A stretch of DNA of 64,000 nucleotides from Onychomys torridus. Lineage: Eukaryota; Chordata; Mammalia; Rodentia; Cricetidae. The notes under the pieces are model-generated. The model made no database searches. It worked only from the letters and a program-made list of their open reading frames with translations, and had not been told where the DNA came from. This document shows, piece by piece, positions 34,398 through 45,455 of this stretch; positions within the stretch are counted from its first letter, which is position 1, and the number at the start of each line of letters is the position of its first letter. The translations under genes and the position numbers were made by a program. The DNA lies in contig NC_050443.1 of the NCBI RefSeq assembly GCF_903995425.1, positions 178,362,448 to 178,426,447 on the forward strand, written 5' to 3'.

Positions 34398-34812
34398 TGT
34401 GATGATTAGTTTTAATTGCACCTTAATACGACCTAGAATCCTGGTAAAGGTATCATTGAGGAACTGTTAACATTGGGTTGGCCCAGAAGGACTGTCTTAG
34501 TTAAGTTAATTGATATGAGAAGACTCAGTCCACTGTAGGCGGCCCCATTCCCTAGGCAAGACTCAGTCCCCAGGCAGGGGGTCCTGATCGGCATGAGAAT
34601 GGAGAAACAGCTGAGCACAAGCAGGCCAGCAGGCCAAGCACACTTCACTTCTCTGCTTCACTGTGGATGTGACACCACTATTTGGACTCCCCATCTGGCT
34701 ACCCTACAGTGATGGACTGTAACCGGGAAGTGTGAGCCGCAGCAAACCCTATCCTCCCTAAGTTGCTTTTGTCACTGCATTTCACCACGGCAATGGCAAA
34801 GAAACTGGAACA
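34398..34812 (+). mobile_element. ORR1-type MaLR solo LTR
   Basis: It begins 'tgtgatgattagttttaatt', contains 'gactcagtccactgtaggcg' and 'atcctccctaagttgctttt', and ends 'gaaactggaaca'. It is similar in layout to the LTR at 9135-9546. Confidence 0.7.
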
Positions 34813-36540
34813 GCCTCCTTGCAGGAAGTAAATCCTCACCCCTGGGCAGGACTCCCGCCCAGGACATCCTGAGGACACAACATTGAGAGCCTCCCTGCAG
34901 GACATGGGTCCCCACCCCAGAGTCTCACTCCTAACTTTCAGTTACACACGCACATGCACACATGCACAAGTGTGTGCACACACACATACAATTTGACCAC
35001 CTGGGAAAAAAACCTATGTGACCCTCTTCCAAATAATACATTCCCAGAGCATAATGACATGGGGTCACCAAAGAAACTCATTTACTGGTCAAACACTTTA
35101 AAAAAAAAAATGTGCTGAGTTCTTCATCAACACATTACATAATGAAAATCTAGTCAAAGTGTGTTATTGCTGTAACTTTGAAGTTAGTATGTTGACACAT
35201 CTACTGAAGAAAGAAAAGGAAGATGTTCTGGTGGAAGCCCCTCCTCAGCCCCCTCCCCCATTTCTTTCTCTTCTCAAAACCACCCTATCTCAAGCCCACC
35301 AAACACGGGCTCCTCCCCCAGAGATGCTCAAGACCATTCCCACAGGGTATTTAAACTGCCCCCCAGAAAACAGACACATGGTTTTTCAGTCTCTCTTCCC
35401 TGTTGTCTCCTCTCTGGGGGAGGGAAAAATCATCTGAGAGCACCTTACCCAACTAACCTGAGCTTTTTCCAATTCGGTTTGAGTTGGTCTGATTTGGACT
35501 GCTGTGTTGGTGGAGAGGCTTATTGGAGTGCAGAAACTTTTCAGAAGAGTGATATAAAAGTTCACTGCTTCAGCTGCAATGTCCCTCGAGTGGCAGGTCA
35601 CAAGCACTGCTGACTTTTTGGACTCCTTACCCTCATTCTTAGATGAAGGTCATGCTAAATTCCAGCCACGCATTCACAAAGATAAAATGTCATTTTTTCC
35701 CCTCTGCAAATCCCTGAGAATTTAACTGTGGTAAGTAAAGAGCTTTAGTAAGAGCTACTCACTCCCAGCTCCCAGCTGCCTTGGCCAGCTAGCTCTATAC
35801 CCCATCTGTGCTTCAAAAAACCCAGAGTATTATTAATGTTGCTTTGCCAGCCCTGAGTGATTCCACACCACACATGCGCAGATCTCTCCTGGTGATCTAT
35901 GCTTTATCCTTCCCAGGGGTGAAGCGATGCCTCAACAAAATGACTCAATAAGGTTCCTCAGAGAAGTGGTGGGGGAGGGGAGAGGGGAGAGGGGGGCAGT
36001 CAGAGCAAAGAGCCCCAGGGCCAAGGTGAAGCCCAGGATAGCCTTCCTCTGCTCACTTTCTATTTTCAAGAAGTCTCTTGCTGTGGGAGCCTAGAGATGG
36101 TTTAATTGTCACTAAGAGGATCAAATTCGAAGCACTCAGACTCTCGCTTGTCATTCTCTCTGCTCACTCTGGCTTTCAATCAATCTCCTAGCTGTCAGCT
36201 AGACCAAGAGCCCCAAGGGACAGCCTCCGGCTCTGCTTCCCCACAGAGCTGTGCCTGTGTGGGGGTCCTGGGGTCCAGTTATTAAATCTATGTCAACAGA
36301 GAAAGGATTTCTCAAAACAAGGCTCAAATCATGCAAACTACGGAGAGAAGGCAGTCTCACCCTGACAGGTTAAAAAGAACATAGAACTCTCCAGGTGCCA
36401 CCGAGGCAATAAAAGATCAAACCAGGAGACCAGATTCATCACACCTTCATAATCAGCGACAAGGGACCAGGATCCAGGATGAACACAAACAAACACCTGC
36501 AAACCAAATTAAGCAGACAAGGCATTTCAAATCTGAGGGA
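34813..36540. other. Stretch without a recognised gene
   Basis: CA-rich interval at 34945-34990, an A10 run at 35101, and a G-rich 'gggagaggggagaggggggc' at about 35979-35998. No exon identified. Confidence 0.4.
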
Positions 36541-36544
36541 TGCT

Positions 36545-36655
36545 AGGTGCAGCCAGGACAGTGGTGTTCACCTGATATCCCAGCCCTGTGGAGGCTGAGG
36601 GGAAGTTTGAGGCCAGCCTGGGCTGCAGAGTGAAACCCTGTCTCAAAAGCAAAAC
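36545..36655 (+). repeat. B1-class SINE, old
   Basis: 'aggacagtggtgttcacctg', 'gaagtttgaggccagcctgg' and 'gagtgaaaccctgtctcaaa' are diverged B1/PB1 landmarks in sense orientation. Confidence 0.7.
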
Positions 36656-37059
36656 AAAATATAAACAAGCCCATGGAGATAAAGAACTGGCCAGGCACTC
36701 TACTCCCCACAAAGGCATAATGAGGGCAGAATCCTTTGTGGACAGACTCAGTCTCAGCCGTGGCTGTAAAAGAGCAGACAGAGCCAAAAGTGAGGCACCG
36801 CTTTGTACCTACTAGATGAGCCTAAATGAAGCAATGTGTCAGTCCTGACGTGGTGGGCAGCAGGAATGAGCCTCATGAATCTTGATGCAGAACTGGGGAG
36901 AGGGGACTTGATTCCGTTGTTTTGTAGAGAAAGTCAGCAATCTCTAAAAGGTTGAAAAATGTGTAAACTTTGACTCACCTGGGTGCCAGGCATCATACAA
37001 AAGGTCAAGACAGAAAAAGACAAGATGTCCCTTAAGTGGAGAATGGATAAAGAAGTTGG

Positions 37060-37370
37060 TCACAGTCTGCACTTGGAACATCTGTAGCAGCACAAGGAAT
37101 CATACTGCAGATGTTTCAGCAACAATGGATGAAGCTTGGGACTGTAAGATTGACAGGATCTGGAGCCACTCAGGAGACAGGCTGGGCTCCTGCACAGAAT
37201 AACAATGAGAGAGCTGGGTGAGCATGAGGACTCACTGCTCTCTGCTTCCTGGGGACACATATGACAAGCCACCCCACTTCCTGCAGTCCTGCCATCCCTT
37301 CCATGATGGGCTATAGAAACTATAAGCCCAAACAAACCCTTCCCTCCCTAAGTTGCTTTTAAGAGTGGCA
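37060..37370 (+). mobile_element. MaLR-like LTR 3' part
   Basis: 'ccttccatgatgggctatag' followed by 'aacaaacccttccctcccta' and 'agttgcttttaagagtggca' is the 3' portion of a rodent MaLR LTR. The 5' part is too diverged to bound. Confidence 0.45.
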
Positions 37371-37748
37371 TCCATGAGATAAGTAACTTCTAAACATCAA
37401 TGAGATAGCGCTCCTAAACCCAGCGCTACCAGTATGGGCTCAAAGGGACAGAGGGAAGGAGCTGCTTCCCACAAGAGCCCAGAGGACCATACTACTTATC
37501 CTGCTTTGTCTGCTATGTGAGCATCATGGGGCATGTTGCCCTAAACACAAGCCCAGCTTTGCTTACACTGACCTGGAAGGAATTGCTCTTACCCACCACC
37601 AAGAGGGTTCTGCATCCTCAAGGACCAAGAAAGGTCCTGGGGACTTTGAGAGGAGAAACTCCTCAGCCTTTGGAAGGGATGTCCTGCAGAGCCTCTGTGT
37701 ACCACACCCCCTTTCCACCTTGAAGTCCCCCATTGCTGTTCCCCAACT

Positions 37749-38125
37749 GTGTTAGTTAGGGTTACTATTGCTGTGATAAAACACCATGACCAAAAAGTAA
37801 GTTGGGCAGGAAAGGGTTTATTTGGCTTATGCTCCCACATCACTGTTCATCATTGAAGGGAGTCAGTGAAGGCACTCAAAAACAAGGCAGGAACCTGGAG
37901 GCAGGAGCGGATACAGAGGCCACAGAGGAGTGCTGCTTACTGGCTTGCTTTCCATGGCTTGCTCATCCTACTTTCTTATAGAACCAGCCCAGAGATAGCA
38001 CCCCCACAATAGACTGGCTACCCCATGAATCACTAGTTAATTTTATGGAGGTGTTTCTCAGCTGAAGCTCCCCCTCTCAGACAACTCTAGCTTGTGCCAC
38101 CTTGACATAAAACTACCCAGTACAC
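37749..38125 (-). mobile_element. ORR1-type MaLR solo LTR, reverse orientation, well preserved
   Basis: 'tgtgttagttagggttacta', 'ttgctgtgataaaacaccat', 'gtgctgcttactggcttgct' and 'tagcttgtgccaccttgaca', ending 'acccagtacacca', identify a near-complete ORR1-type LTR read from the opposite strand. Confidence 0.85.
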
Positions 38126-38492
38126 CACTTACTACCTCCCCACCCTGTCCTGCTCAAGCCAGGTGGGGAATGGCGACGTCCAGACACAGGCAGGGACTCC
38201 TATCTTACCCGGTACCGCCAGTGCAGCTGGCGGAGGAGGAAAGGACAGTCTCAGACCTTCAGCAGATGACAGCAAGGACTAATGGAGCAAACTTAGACAT
38301 GGGGCCAGTCCTGGCTGCCAGCAGAGCCTGGCACCAAGGAGAATGCCACAGAGAGGTGGCTGTGTCTTGTTCCCTTCCTTCAGCTCAGAATTCCTGACTG
38401 GATTCAGGCCAAAGCTGCCATCTGGCTCTCCCTTAGAACCTCCTCTTCCATGGAGGTATTGACAGGTGCATGCTCCCCCCCTTCCCTCCCTC

Positions 38493-38494
<2 letters not shown>
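38126..38494. other. Stretch without a recognised feature
   Basis: Single-copy-looking, moderately GC-rich with a few CpGs near 38170-38235. Confidence 0.4.

Positions 38495-38532
<38 letters not shown>
38495..38532 (+). repeat. (AC)n microsatellite
   Basis: About 19 uninterrupted AC units. Confidence 0.95.
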
Positions 38533-38534
<2 letters not shown>

Positions 38535-39298
38535 CCTGCCCTCTGAGTCTGTCATCTCTCCCCTCCCTCAACAGTCCTCCACACTGGCTATTCAAGCCAG
38601 ACGCCAGGGGTCTACCTGCTGCCCCTCCCCCACAGCGTCCCCTGTGGATACCTGACCTAAACTCCACCCAAGAATCAGCCCACTCCTTCCCCAGCCTTCC
38701 CACCCACATGTACTGCTAGCCCAGCTCTGCCACAGAGGCCCAGTTTCCTCCCTGGCCTTCCTCCTTCTATGACCCAGAGGCAGCCCTGGTCCAACCCCAC
38801 CTATGTGCTGCCCACCTATGAGGCGGACTCCAGGAAGAAACAATCATTTGTTCTAGACAAAGGGGGTTATAGAGAAGACATCTCAACTGCGGGCCTCCAG
38901 GTGAGGGCCAGGTGCAGGTGGGTCCCCAGGAGAACACCTGGGCCCGAGTGAGGGATTAGAAAGGGACAGACAGGACAACCCCGGCTTGGTCTCACCCTGG
39001 GCTGTGGGCCCTGTGGAACTTCAGAAGAGGAGCACAGGGTGTTGTGACCATTTATATGGGCGTTCACGTGCCTTACACATTTGTCTAGTTAGGACACAGA
39101 GCTCTTGTACACTTGGGGCAGAATCCAAGCAAGATCTAAACCACCATTCTCAAAGAAAAATGTCCCATCTTCATTTATAATTAAAGAAATGTAAATTTAA
39201 ATCAGTGAGGTATTTTTCATCTGTCCTGACAGTGATCATCTGTATGTGATCATTTGGGTCTCCTGGGAAACTGCTAATGTATGGCCCCTCCTCTCCCA

Positions 39299-39299
<1 letters not shown>
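38533..39299. other. Stretch without a recognised gene
   Basis: C-rich to about 38790, then AT-rich from 39130. No exon or repeat placed. Confidence 0.4.

Positions 39300-39340
<41 letters not shown>
39300..39340 (+). repeat. (AC)n microsatellite
   Basis: About 20 AC units, the left edge of a longer CA-rich block. Confidence 0.95.
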
Positions 39341-39343
<3 letters not shown>

Positions 39344-39888
39344 TCACACTATCACACTCAACACATACAGTCACAAATATATCTCTCACACTTGTACACT
39401 CCCAGTAACAAGGCTCTCACACACGTGAATCCTCACACTCGTTCATGAATACCAACACACAGGCACACAGCAGTACACAAATCTAACACAGTCACACTTG
39501 TGTGTACTCTTTCACTCACCTGCACTCATATAGGCACACAGACTGACATTACTGTGCAATAGACACACTCACACTCATACCTGCATGTACATCCAGACAC
39601 TGGCACCTACACACTAACACCCAAGCACACACATTATCACACTCACATCTAGGAATACTCTGGCACATTCATTCTCACTGACCCACACTTAGGCATACAC
39701 ATATACACATGCTATAGCACAAGCATGCAATCATATGCATATGCATACAAAGCACTTGCCATCACACTTGCTCACATACACTCATACACACACATTTTCA
39801 TATACCCCATCCATGCAAACTCACAGGTCACATGCACACAAGCTGTCACACCAACATGTACATATTCACACATTCTTCTGAATTCATG

Positions 39889-39891
<3 letters not shown>
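39341..39891 (+). repeat. Degenerate CA-rich cryptic repeat block
   Basis: About 550 bases are built from variants of cacac, cactcacac and cacatac separated by short insertions, with almost no G-rich sequence on the plus strand. It links the pure AC tracts at 39300-39340 and 39892-39939 and looks like a decayed long microsatellite. Confidence 0.75.

Positions 39892-39939
<48 letters not shown>
39892..39939 (+). repeat. (AC)n microsatellite
   Basis: About 24 uninterrupted AC units, 48 bases left of the hairpin. Confidence 0.95.
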
Positions 39940-39941
<2 letters not shown>

Positions 39942-39987
39942 TCAGATTCATTCACAGATCCACACTCCCATACTCGTATACTCACAG

Positions 39988-40168
39988 GCAATGCTTATTC
40001 AGGACAATAGGCAGATGATACAAAAGAGAGGTGTGTGTGAGCATCAAGTGTTGTCCCTCCCCCCAGCTCATTGCTTCGGGGAAGGAGCTGGGGTGGGGGG
40101 GACGACACTAGATGCTCACACACACCTCCCTTTTGTATCATCTGCCTATTGTCCTGAATAAGCATTGC
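39988..40168. repeat. Near-perfect long inverted repeat (hairpin)
   Basis: The left arm 39988-40056 is the reverse complement of 40100-40168 except at three pairs (40027/40129, 40046/40110, 40052/40104), so 66 of 69 positions match. Allowing one small bulge, pairing continues inward (40063-40069 with 40085-40091), leaving a loop of about 15 bases. The arms are not a known repeat family. Such near-identity implies a recent origin or maintained pairing. Confidence 0.95.
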
Positions 40169-40606
40169 TTTTTTAAAAACTCAAGGTGGTAAAAAGGAGA
40201 CAGGGAAGGAAAGGGAACAGGGGAGACCCGAGAGCTACTTGGCACAGGAACTATGATGAGGAGGGTTGTATTGCTGAGCGGATGGGACAGCAGTGGGGCA
40301 CCCTCAGTGCCCCCTGCTCAGGTCAGGCCCTGGAGCTGCAAGCCAAAGAAAGACTCGGGCTGCAGGGACTGGAACAGAGATGGGCAGGCTGCAACCCAAT
40401 CCTTCTGAACTCCAAGCCATGCCATTAAAGTACATTGTAAGAGGCATTACAACAGGATAGGAAGCTAGAGTAAGAAAAACAGCTCTGCCGTGGTGCAAAC
40501 TGAAAGCCGAAGGACACACGTCCTGAGTGTGCAGTGGTCCAGTTCACCAAAACTCTCCCTGCAAAGCTGACGCACAGAGGCAGTGGGCTCACAAAGTCCT
40601 GCCAAC
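40169..40606. other. Stretch without a recognised feature
   Basis: Single-copy-looking sequence; no exon recognised. Confidence 0.4.
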
Positions 40607-40621
40607 ACCGCCCTCTGGTGG
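40607..40621 (-). promoter_or_regulatory. CTCF-like motif, reverse
   Basis: The minus strand reads CCACCAGAGGGCGGT, matching all 15 positions of the consensus CCASYAGRKGGCRSY. It is in unique-looking sequence. Binding is inferred from motif only. Confidence 0.6.
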
Positions 40622-41054
40622 TGCATCTGGTAACTGCACATAGCTCCACACCCTGACTGCAGTGATTTGAAACTTACACAACCTAATCCTGAAGTGAAAA
40701 GAAGTGCTCTGTAAATAGAGGACACACTCAAATGCAAAAGTCTGTGCATGAGGTGAAGTTTGTGAGCTTCCCCCAGAATGAAACAGCTTCACTTCTTCCC
40801 CTCCACAGTACAAAAACCTCTATAGTGCTAAAAAGGACGGAGGAGACAGCTGCATCTCTCCAGACTGGCTAAGTCCGTGTGCCAGAGACATGTGAAAACT
40901 CACAGCAACAGTGCCACTGAAGTCAAGGAGCCGCAAGTTTAATTTTTACCCTTAATTTTTTTCTGCCTCAATAATGCACTGCAGACAGACATCTGCACAA
41001 AAAACACAGACTATGTCACCACTTTCAATATTTTGGTTTTATTTTAACGCTGTT

Positions 41055-41266
41055 CTTCCTCTTTTGAGGTAGGGTCTCTTTATGTGGCCCGGGCTGTCCT
41101 GGAACTTGATAGAGCAGACTGGCCTCGAACTCAGAGTCCCACCACCTCCTCTCTTGAGAGCTGGGTTTAAGGGTGTGCACCCTCTTTGCTTTTTGGTTTT
41201 GTGATGCTAGCGGTCAAACCCAGAGCCTCACAGAGTTCTTTACCCCTGAGCTACAGCCCCAGCCCT
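41055..41266 (-). repeat. B4 SINE (ID-B1 chimera), reverse orientation
   Basis: A reverse B1 part ('gaggtagggtctctttatgt', 'actggcctcgaactcagagt') is followed by a reverse ID part ('ggtcaaacccagagcctcac', 'gagctacagccccagccc'). That junction defines the B4 family. Confidence 0.8.
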
Positions 41267-41271
41267 TGACT

Positions 41272-41421
41272 TTTTTTGAGACAGGGTTGCTCTGTGTAGT
41301 TTTGTGCCTTTTCCTGGAACTCACTTGGTAGCCTGGCTGGCCTAGAACAGAGATCTACCTGGCTACCTGGCTCTGCCTCCCAAGTGCTGGGATTAAAGGA
41401 GTGTGCCACCACTGCCCAGCA
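41272..41421 (-). repeat. B1 SINE, cricetid type, reverse orientation
   Basis: 'tttttttgagacagggttgc', 'tgtagttttgtgccttttcc', 'tggcctagaacagagatcta' and 'gtgctgggattaaaggagtg' form a full-length B1 with the same right-arm variant as the copy at 30231. Confidence 0.9.
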
Positions 41422-41444
41422 AACCCTTACGTTTTAAAAAAAAA

Positions 41445-41582
41445 ATTGAGACAGAGTCTCACAAAGTGGCTTGGCGCTGGCTTTGAATTTATTCTATAGC
41501 CCTCAAGAGTCTTGAACCCAAACTCCTCCTCAGCCTCCTGTGCAGGTGGAATTTATAGACTTGTGCCATTACACCCAGTTGT
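41445..41582 (-). repeat. Old B1-class SINE, reverse orientation
   Basis: 'attgagacagagtctcacaa', 'gcttggcgctggctttgaat' and 'atagacttgtgccattacac' are diverged 7SL-derived landmarks. Confidence 0.65.
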
Positions 41583-41734
41583 CTTTTATTGTAAAAGTTA
41601 ACTTGTGTCTACAGCAACAGTGGCATGAGGAAACCTTCCTGCTAAGGCCACCATGCATGGAATTGGTATAATGGTATCCCCCTTAATTACTGAAGAGCAA
41701 ACATAAAAAAAATTGGGTTTATAATCTCGATAAA

Positions 41735-41865
41735 AAACACAAGAAGGGGAACTGGTTACATGTGACATGTTGTATATGTCCAATGGAATACTATGTAGCC
41801 ATATTCCAGTTACTCACGGAAACATGCTAGAAATATCACATAATAAAAAAAGGAGTCTCTAAATT
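41735..41865 (+). mobile_element. Ancient L1 fragment
   Basis: 'ggggaactggttacatgtga' and 'tccaatggaatactatgtag' followed by 'aacatgctagaaatatcaca' resemble the 3' region of old mammalian L1 elements. Confidence 0.45.
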
Positions 41866-42077
41866 ATAATACAGATTATCCTGAGTTAGCATACCAAAAA
41901 GATTCATGTTTCATATGTCTTATCTTTATATTATATATAAAGAAAAAATACATACACCTGTTCCTGATGAGAAAATGTTCCTTCAAGAATACTCCAGCAA
42001 CTATCTTACGAAATGGGAACGGGAGAGTATTCTGCCTTGTACTATCATACAATGTATATATTCATATTCTTGCCAAT

Positions 42078-42170
42078 CCTGTTTGTGCAAGCCTGTGATC
42101 CCAGCACTCTAGAAACTGAGACAGAAGGGTCTTGGGTTTCGGGCCATTCTGGCATATACATCAAAATCCC
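42078..42170 (+). repeat. B1-class SINE fragment
   Basis: 'tgcaagcctgtgatcccagc' and 'actctagaaactgagacaga' are B1 left-half landmarks. Confidence 0.6.
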
Positions 42171-42281
42171 ATTTTTTAAAAACAAACAGATGGGTTCTTT
42201 TCACACTATTCCAAGCTTGTATGCACAGAGACTTACATGATTAGCCTCTGTTGATGAAAATGCTGGTGTTCTATTAGGGAC

Positions 42282-42604
42282 TGTGGTGGTTTGAGAGAAA
42301 ATGGCCCTCAAAGGGAGTAGTGTGGCCCTGTGGCAGGAAGTATGCCACTGTAGAGGTGGGCTTTCAGGTCTCATATATGCTCAAGCCACGCCCTATGTTC
42401 AGACCACTTTCTGTCACCCGTGGGGCGAGATGTAGGACTCTGAGCTCCTTCCCCAGCACTATGTCTGCCTGCATGCCACCATGTTGTGCATTAGGACTAA
42501 ACCCCCGAAAATGCATCCCCCCCCCCCACAAATGAATGTTTTCCTTTAGAGAGCTGCCATTATCACGGTGTTTCTCCACAGCAATAGAAACCCTGACTGA
42601 GACA
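42282..42604 (+). mobile_element. MT-type MaLR solo LTR
   Basis: It starts 'tgtggtggtttgagagaaaa', has 'gtggcaggaagtatgccact' and 'cacagcaatagaaaccctga', and ends 'ctgagaca'. A C-run of about 11 bases sits near 42518-42528. The following 42605-42870 may be a further reverse MaLR piece ('gtgacctacttcctctagtg'). Confidence 0.75.
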
Positions 42605-42870
42605 GGAACAAAGCTGCCCCGGCTACTGTCACTAAAATACACGAAGAAAGGCTTAGTCAGGTTCACAGCTGTGGAGGGTTCCAGCCCATGGCTGCTTGGA
42701 GAACCGGTGGCAGAGGACAGCTGTTCACAGGGTAGAAAGAATGTGACAGAAAACAGAGGCAGGCAGAGGCTACAAAGGCCTGCCCCCCTTGTGACCTACT
42801 TCCTCTAGTGAGGCCCCACCTCCTATTGTGTTCTACACCCTCATGAGATGGCACCGCCATCTGGGGGTAT

Positions 42871-44324
42871 GACATGGTACAGCATGAGCCCCCACTCCAT
42901 AGTCAAACTTGCTCATCCCCTTTGAACTGCAGTCACCGTAGACCTGGCTCATTACATCCGAGTAAAACTCACAGGGGGAACTGCCAGGTCAGTTCTCTGG
43001 TTGTGTCTGGGGGTGAGAGCTGAGGGTGGGACCCAGAGGGTGTGCTGAGCGAGCATTCTGCTCATGAGGCACATCCCTGGTCCAGTTCAGTTTTTAAATG
43101 TACATTATCCATGATAGTGACTATCGGCATGTGGCCAGCGCATGGGAGGTGGTGCCCCCACTGCATTTCTGAAGTGCCCAGGGTCTGTTCCTAGGTGAGG
43201 AGGTGGGGGGCATGGCAAGCTGCATCCCTCCCTAGAAACCTCATTTTTCCAGACTCTGGGGCAAGCTTACCAGACTTTTCACACCCAGGTGTCCCTCCAT
43301 GCCACTTTGGGCTATCCCTCTATGCCCGCTGTGCTCAATCTTAGCAGTCTCTCCATAGCAACGGGTGTGAGCCTTTCCCTCACGGGTCCTGCTGACACGA
43401 CCACAGGCTCTACTACACACTGCAAACCAATTTGAATCCAACCGTGGTCTGCGAGGCTGGACCACATGGCCCAGTCTCATATCTTCTAACAGTTCACACC
43501 CTCACTCGGTCAGGGCCACATGCACTCCAGTCAGCTCTTCCAAGTACAGTCCAAGGTCAGGGCCTTGGCATCCTCTGCTCCCACTGCTTGGAATGCTGGT
43601 TCTCTCAAAAGCCAGAGGTCTCTCCCCTGTGCTTCTGCATCTCAGTGACATATCGGTGACCCTCCCTTTCCAGACACTGTTCATCTAGCAGTTTCCCTTA
43701 ATTCCACACCCCGAGACTGCATTCAACAGCTACACGTGGTCCTTCAGTGGTCCACAGACTACAAACTCTCAGTAGAGTGTCTTACCTGTTTTGTGACCAC
43801 AACACCCAGGATGGGGCTTCCTGAATGATGGGTTTCTCCAAATGGCTACAGGATGAGGTCAGGTGTGTTTTAAACTGTCTTTTCCAGAGACAGTGCATTA
43901 TCAAGAAAACCTGACAGAACCTTTTCAATGTAACAATTTGAGGGGAAATTTGCAAATAGCTTATTATTCAAGGGGAAAATGCCTTTCCTCCCAATGGAGC
44001 AGTACACCCTACCCACTGTACTGACTTCTTTAGAGAGAAGCAGAAAGGTTAATACAGCCCCATCAGAGCAAAGGAGCCAATTAGAACAACTGCAATTCAA
44101 AAGAAGAATGGAGGCTAATTGCTTGGAGTCCACATGTCTCAAACGCCTAATGCTATATCATTATTTTTTAGCTACATATTATTCATTTCATAACACTTAA
44201 GTATTCTGCCTTATTGCTAATTAGTAATTCCTTATCCTCAAATTTTGCCCAATGCAAGCTGTCACCATAGGGCCTCCTCAGCCCCAATCGCCCCTCCCAA
44301 GACAGAATCAGACTGCTGAGAACT
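42871..44324. other. Stretch without a recognised gene
   Basis: Single-copy-looking. The segment 44060-44240 is AT-rich with several ATTA/TAATTA motifs (see findings). Confidence 0.4.
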
Positions 44325-44371
44325 TGGCACCCCTGCTCCTGGCACCCCTGCTCCTGGTACCCCTGATCCTG
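44325..44371 (+). repeat. 15-bp tandem repeat, three units
   Basis: 'ggcacccctgctcct' is repeated exactly once and then recurs as 'ggtacccctgatcct'. Confidence 0.9.
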
Positions 44372-45334
44372 GCTGCCACCTCCCACTCCCACTAGCATCC
44401 CCCAATTTCTCCTCTCCTCTTCCTAGCCATGGTTTCCCTGACTTCTGACTCTTTTATCTCAGCCTCTGGCTTCACACCTCCTCCCCAGTCCTCAAAGGCA
44501 GCCCAGGGACTGGTCTACGCTTATCTTTAGTTGGGCTCAAGATGCAAATTCTTCTGGCTTGCAGTGCTTTGCTCTTTTGAAAAGAGTCATCCCTGGGGCA
44601 TTTAGGTCATGCAGCCAAGTAGACCAGCATTCCCTGGGAATGCAGTAACAGCATCAAGAATAAGAATGATGGGTGGACATGCTCTTTGAACATCTTCAGG
44701 TCCTGGCATGGTGCAGAAGGGTTTCCACATGTGCTTGGATCCACACAAAGCCATACTCCAGCATGTGCACTGACCACCTGTGCTCTCCAGCGGGGCGATC
44801 CCAAGCACAGCCTCGGCTTGGCTGTGTTGGTGGACATGTGGGAACAGCATTTCCTCCCTGGCTTCCCTCCTCCATTATTTGATGCTGCTGTTCTCTAAGG
44901 CACTGCCTGCTCCAAAGAGTCTGTCAGGTGCCCTGGAAGCCTTGAGAACCCTTGTTATTCTTTTAAGCTGGAATCTTAGTGACCCAAGCCAAGCTCTTTC
45001 TTCTCCTTTTCTGGAACAGTGAACTCACCAAACATGCCCGAATTCCCAGCCTACCTTAGACTTTCTAGAAAGCTCTACCATGGATAATGATGCCATTTCA
45101 GGATTTTCAGTGGAGATAGAGCAGCCAAGGGAGAGAGCAGGTGTGGAGGCCTGCTGGATTTTCTCTTCCTGGGATAAAAATGGATCTGATGAAATGAGTG
45201 GGGGAGTAACTCTCTCTTTTGTGGAATTAACAGACATAGGTTGTAAATTGTGTTTACCTCATGGCAAGTCTGGATATATGTGCATGGAACAAGAAACTGT
45301 GAAGAGTCCAGACATACTTTAAAAAGAACAAAAC
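44372..45334. other. Stretch without a recognised feature
   Basis: Single-copy-looking sequence with no recognised exon. Confidence 0.4.
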
Positions 45335-45455
45335 AACAGGCATGGTGGTGCGTGCCTGTAATCCTGTCACTCAGGAGGTAGAGGCATGAAGAGCAGGACT
45401 TCAAGGTCATCCTCTGCTGCACCATGGCCTCAAGGTCATCCTGGGCTAAAAAGAA
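45335..45455 (+). repeat. B1-class SINE, old
   Basis: 'ggcatggtggtgcgtgcctg', 'taatcctgtcactcaggagg' then 'caaggtcatcctgggctaaa' are PB1/B1-like landmarks in sense orientation with an internal small duplication ('caaggtcatcct' twice). Confidence 0.7.

Noticed and set aside
39988..40168. The hairpin as a canonical microRNA precursor
   Set aside because: The stem is longer and more perfect than a typical pre-miRNA, with no pattern of mismatches marking a mature arm; long-hairpin siRNA or neutral palindrome fits better.
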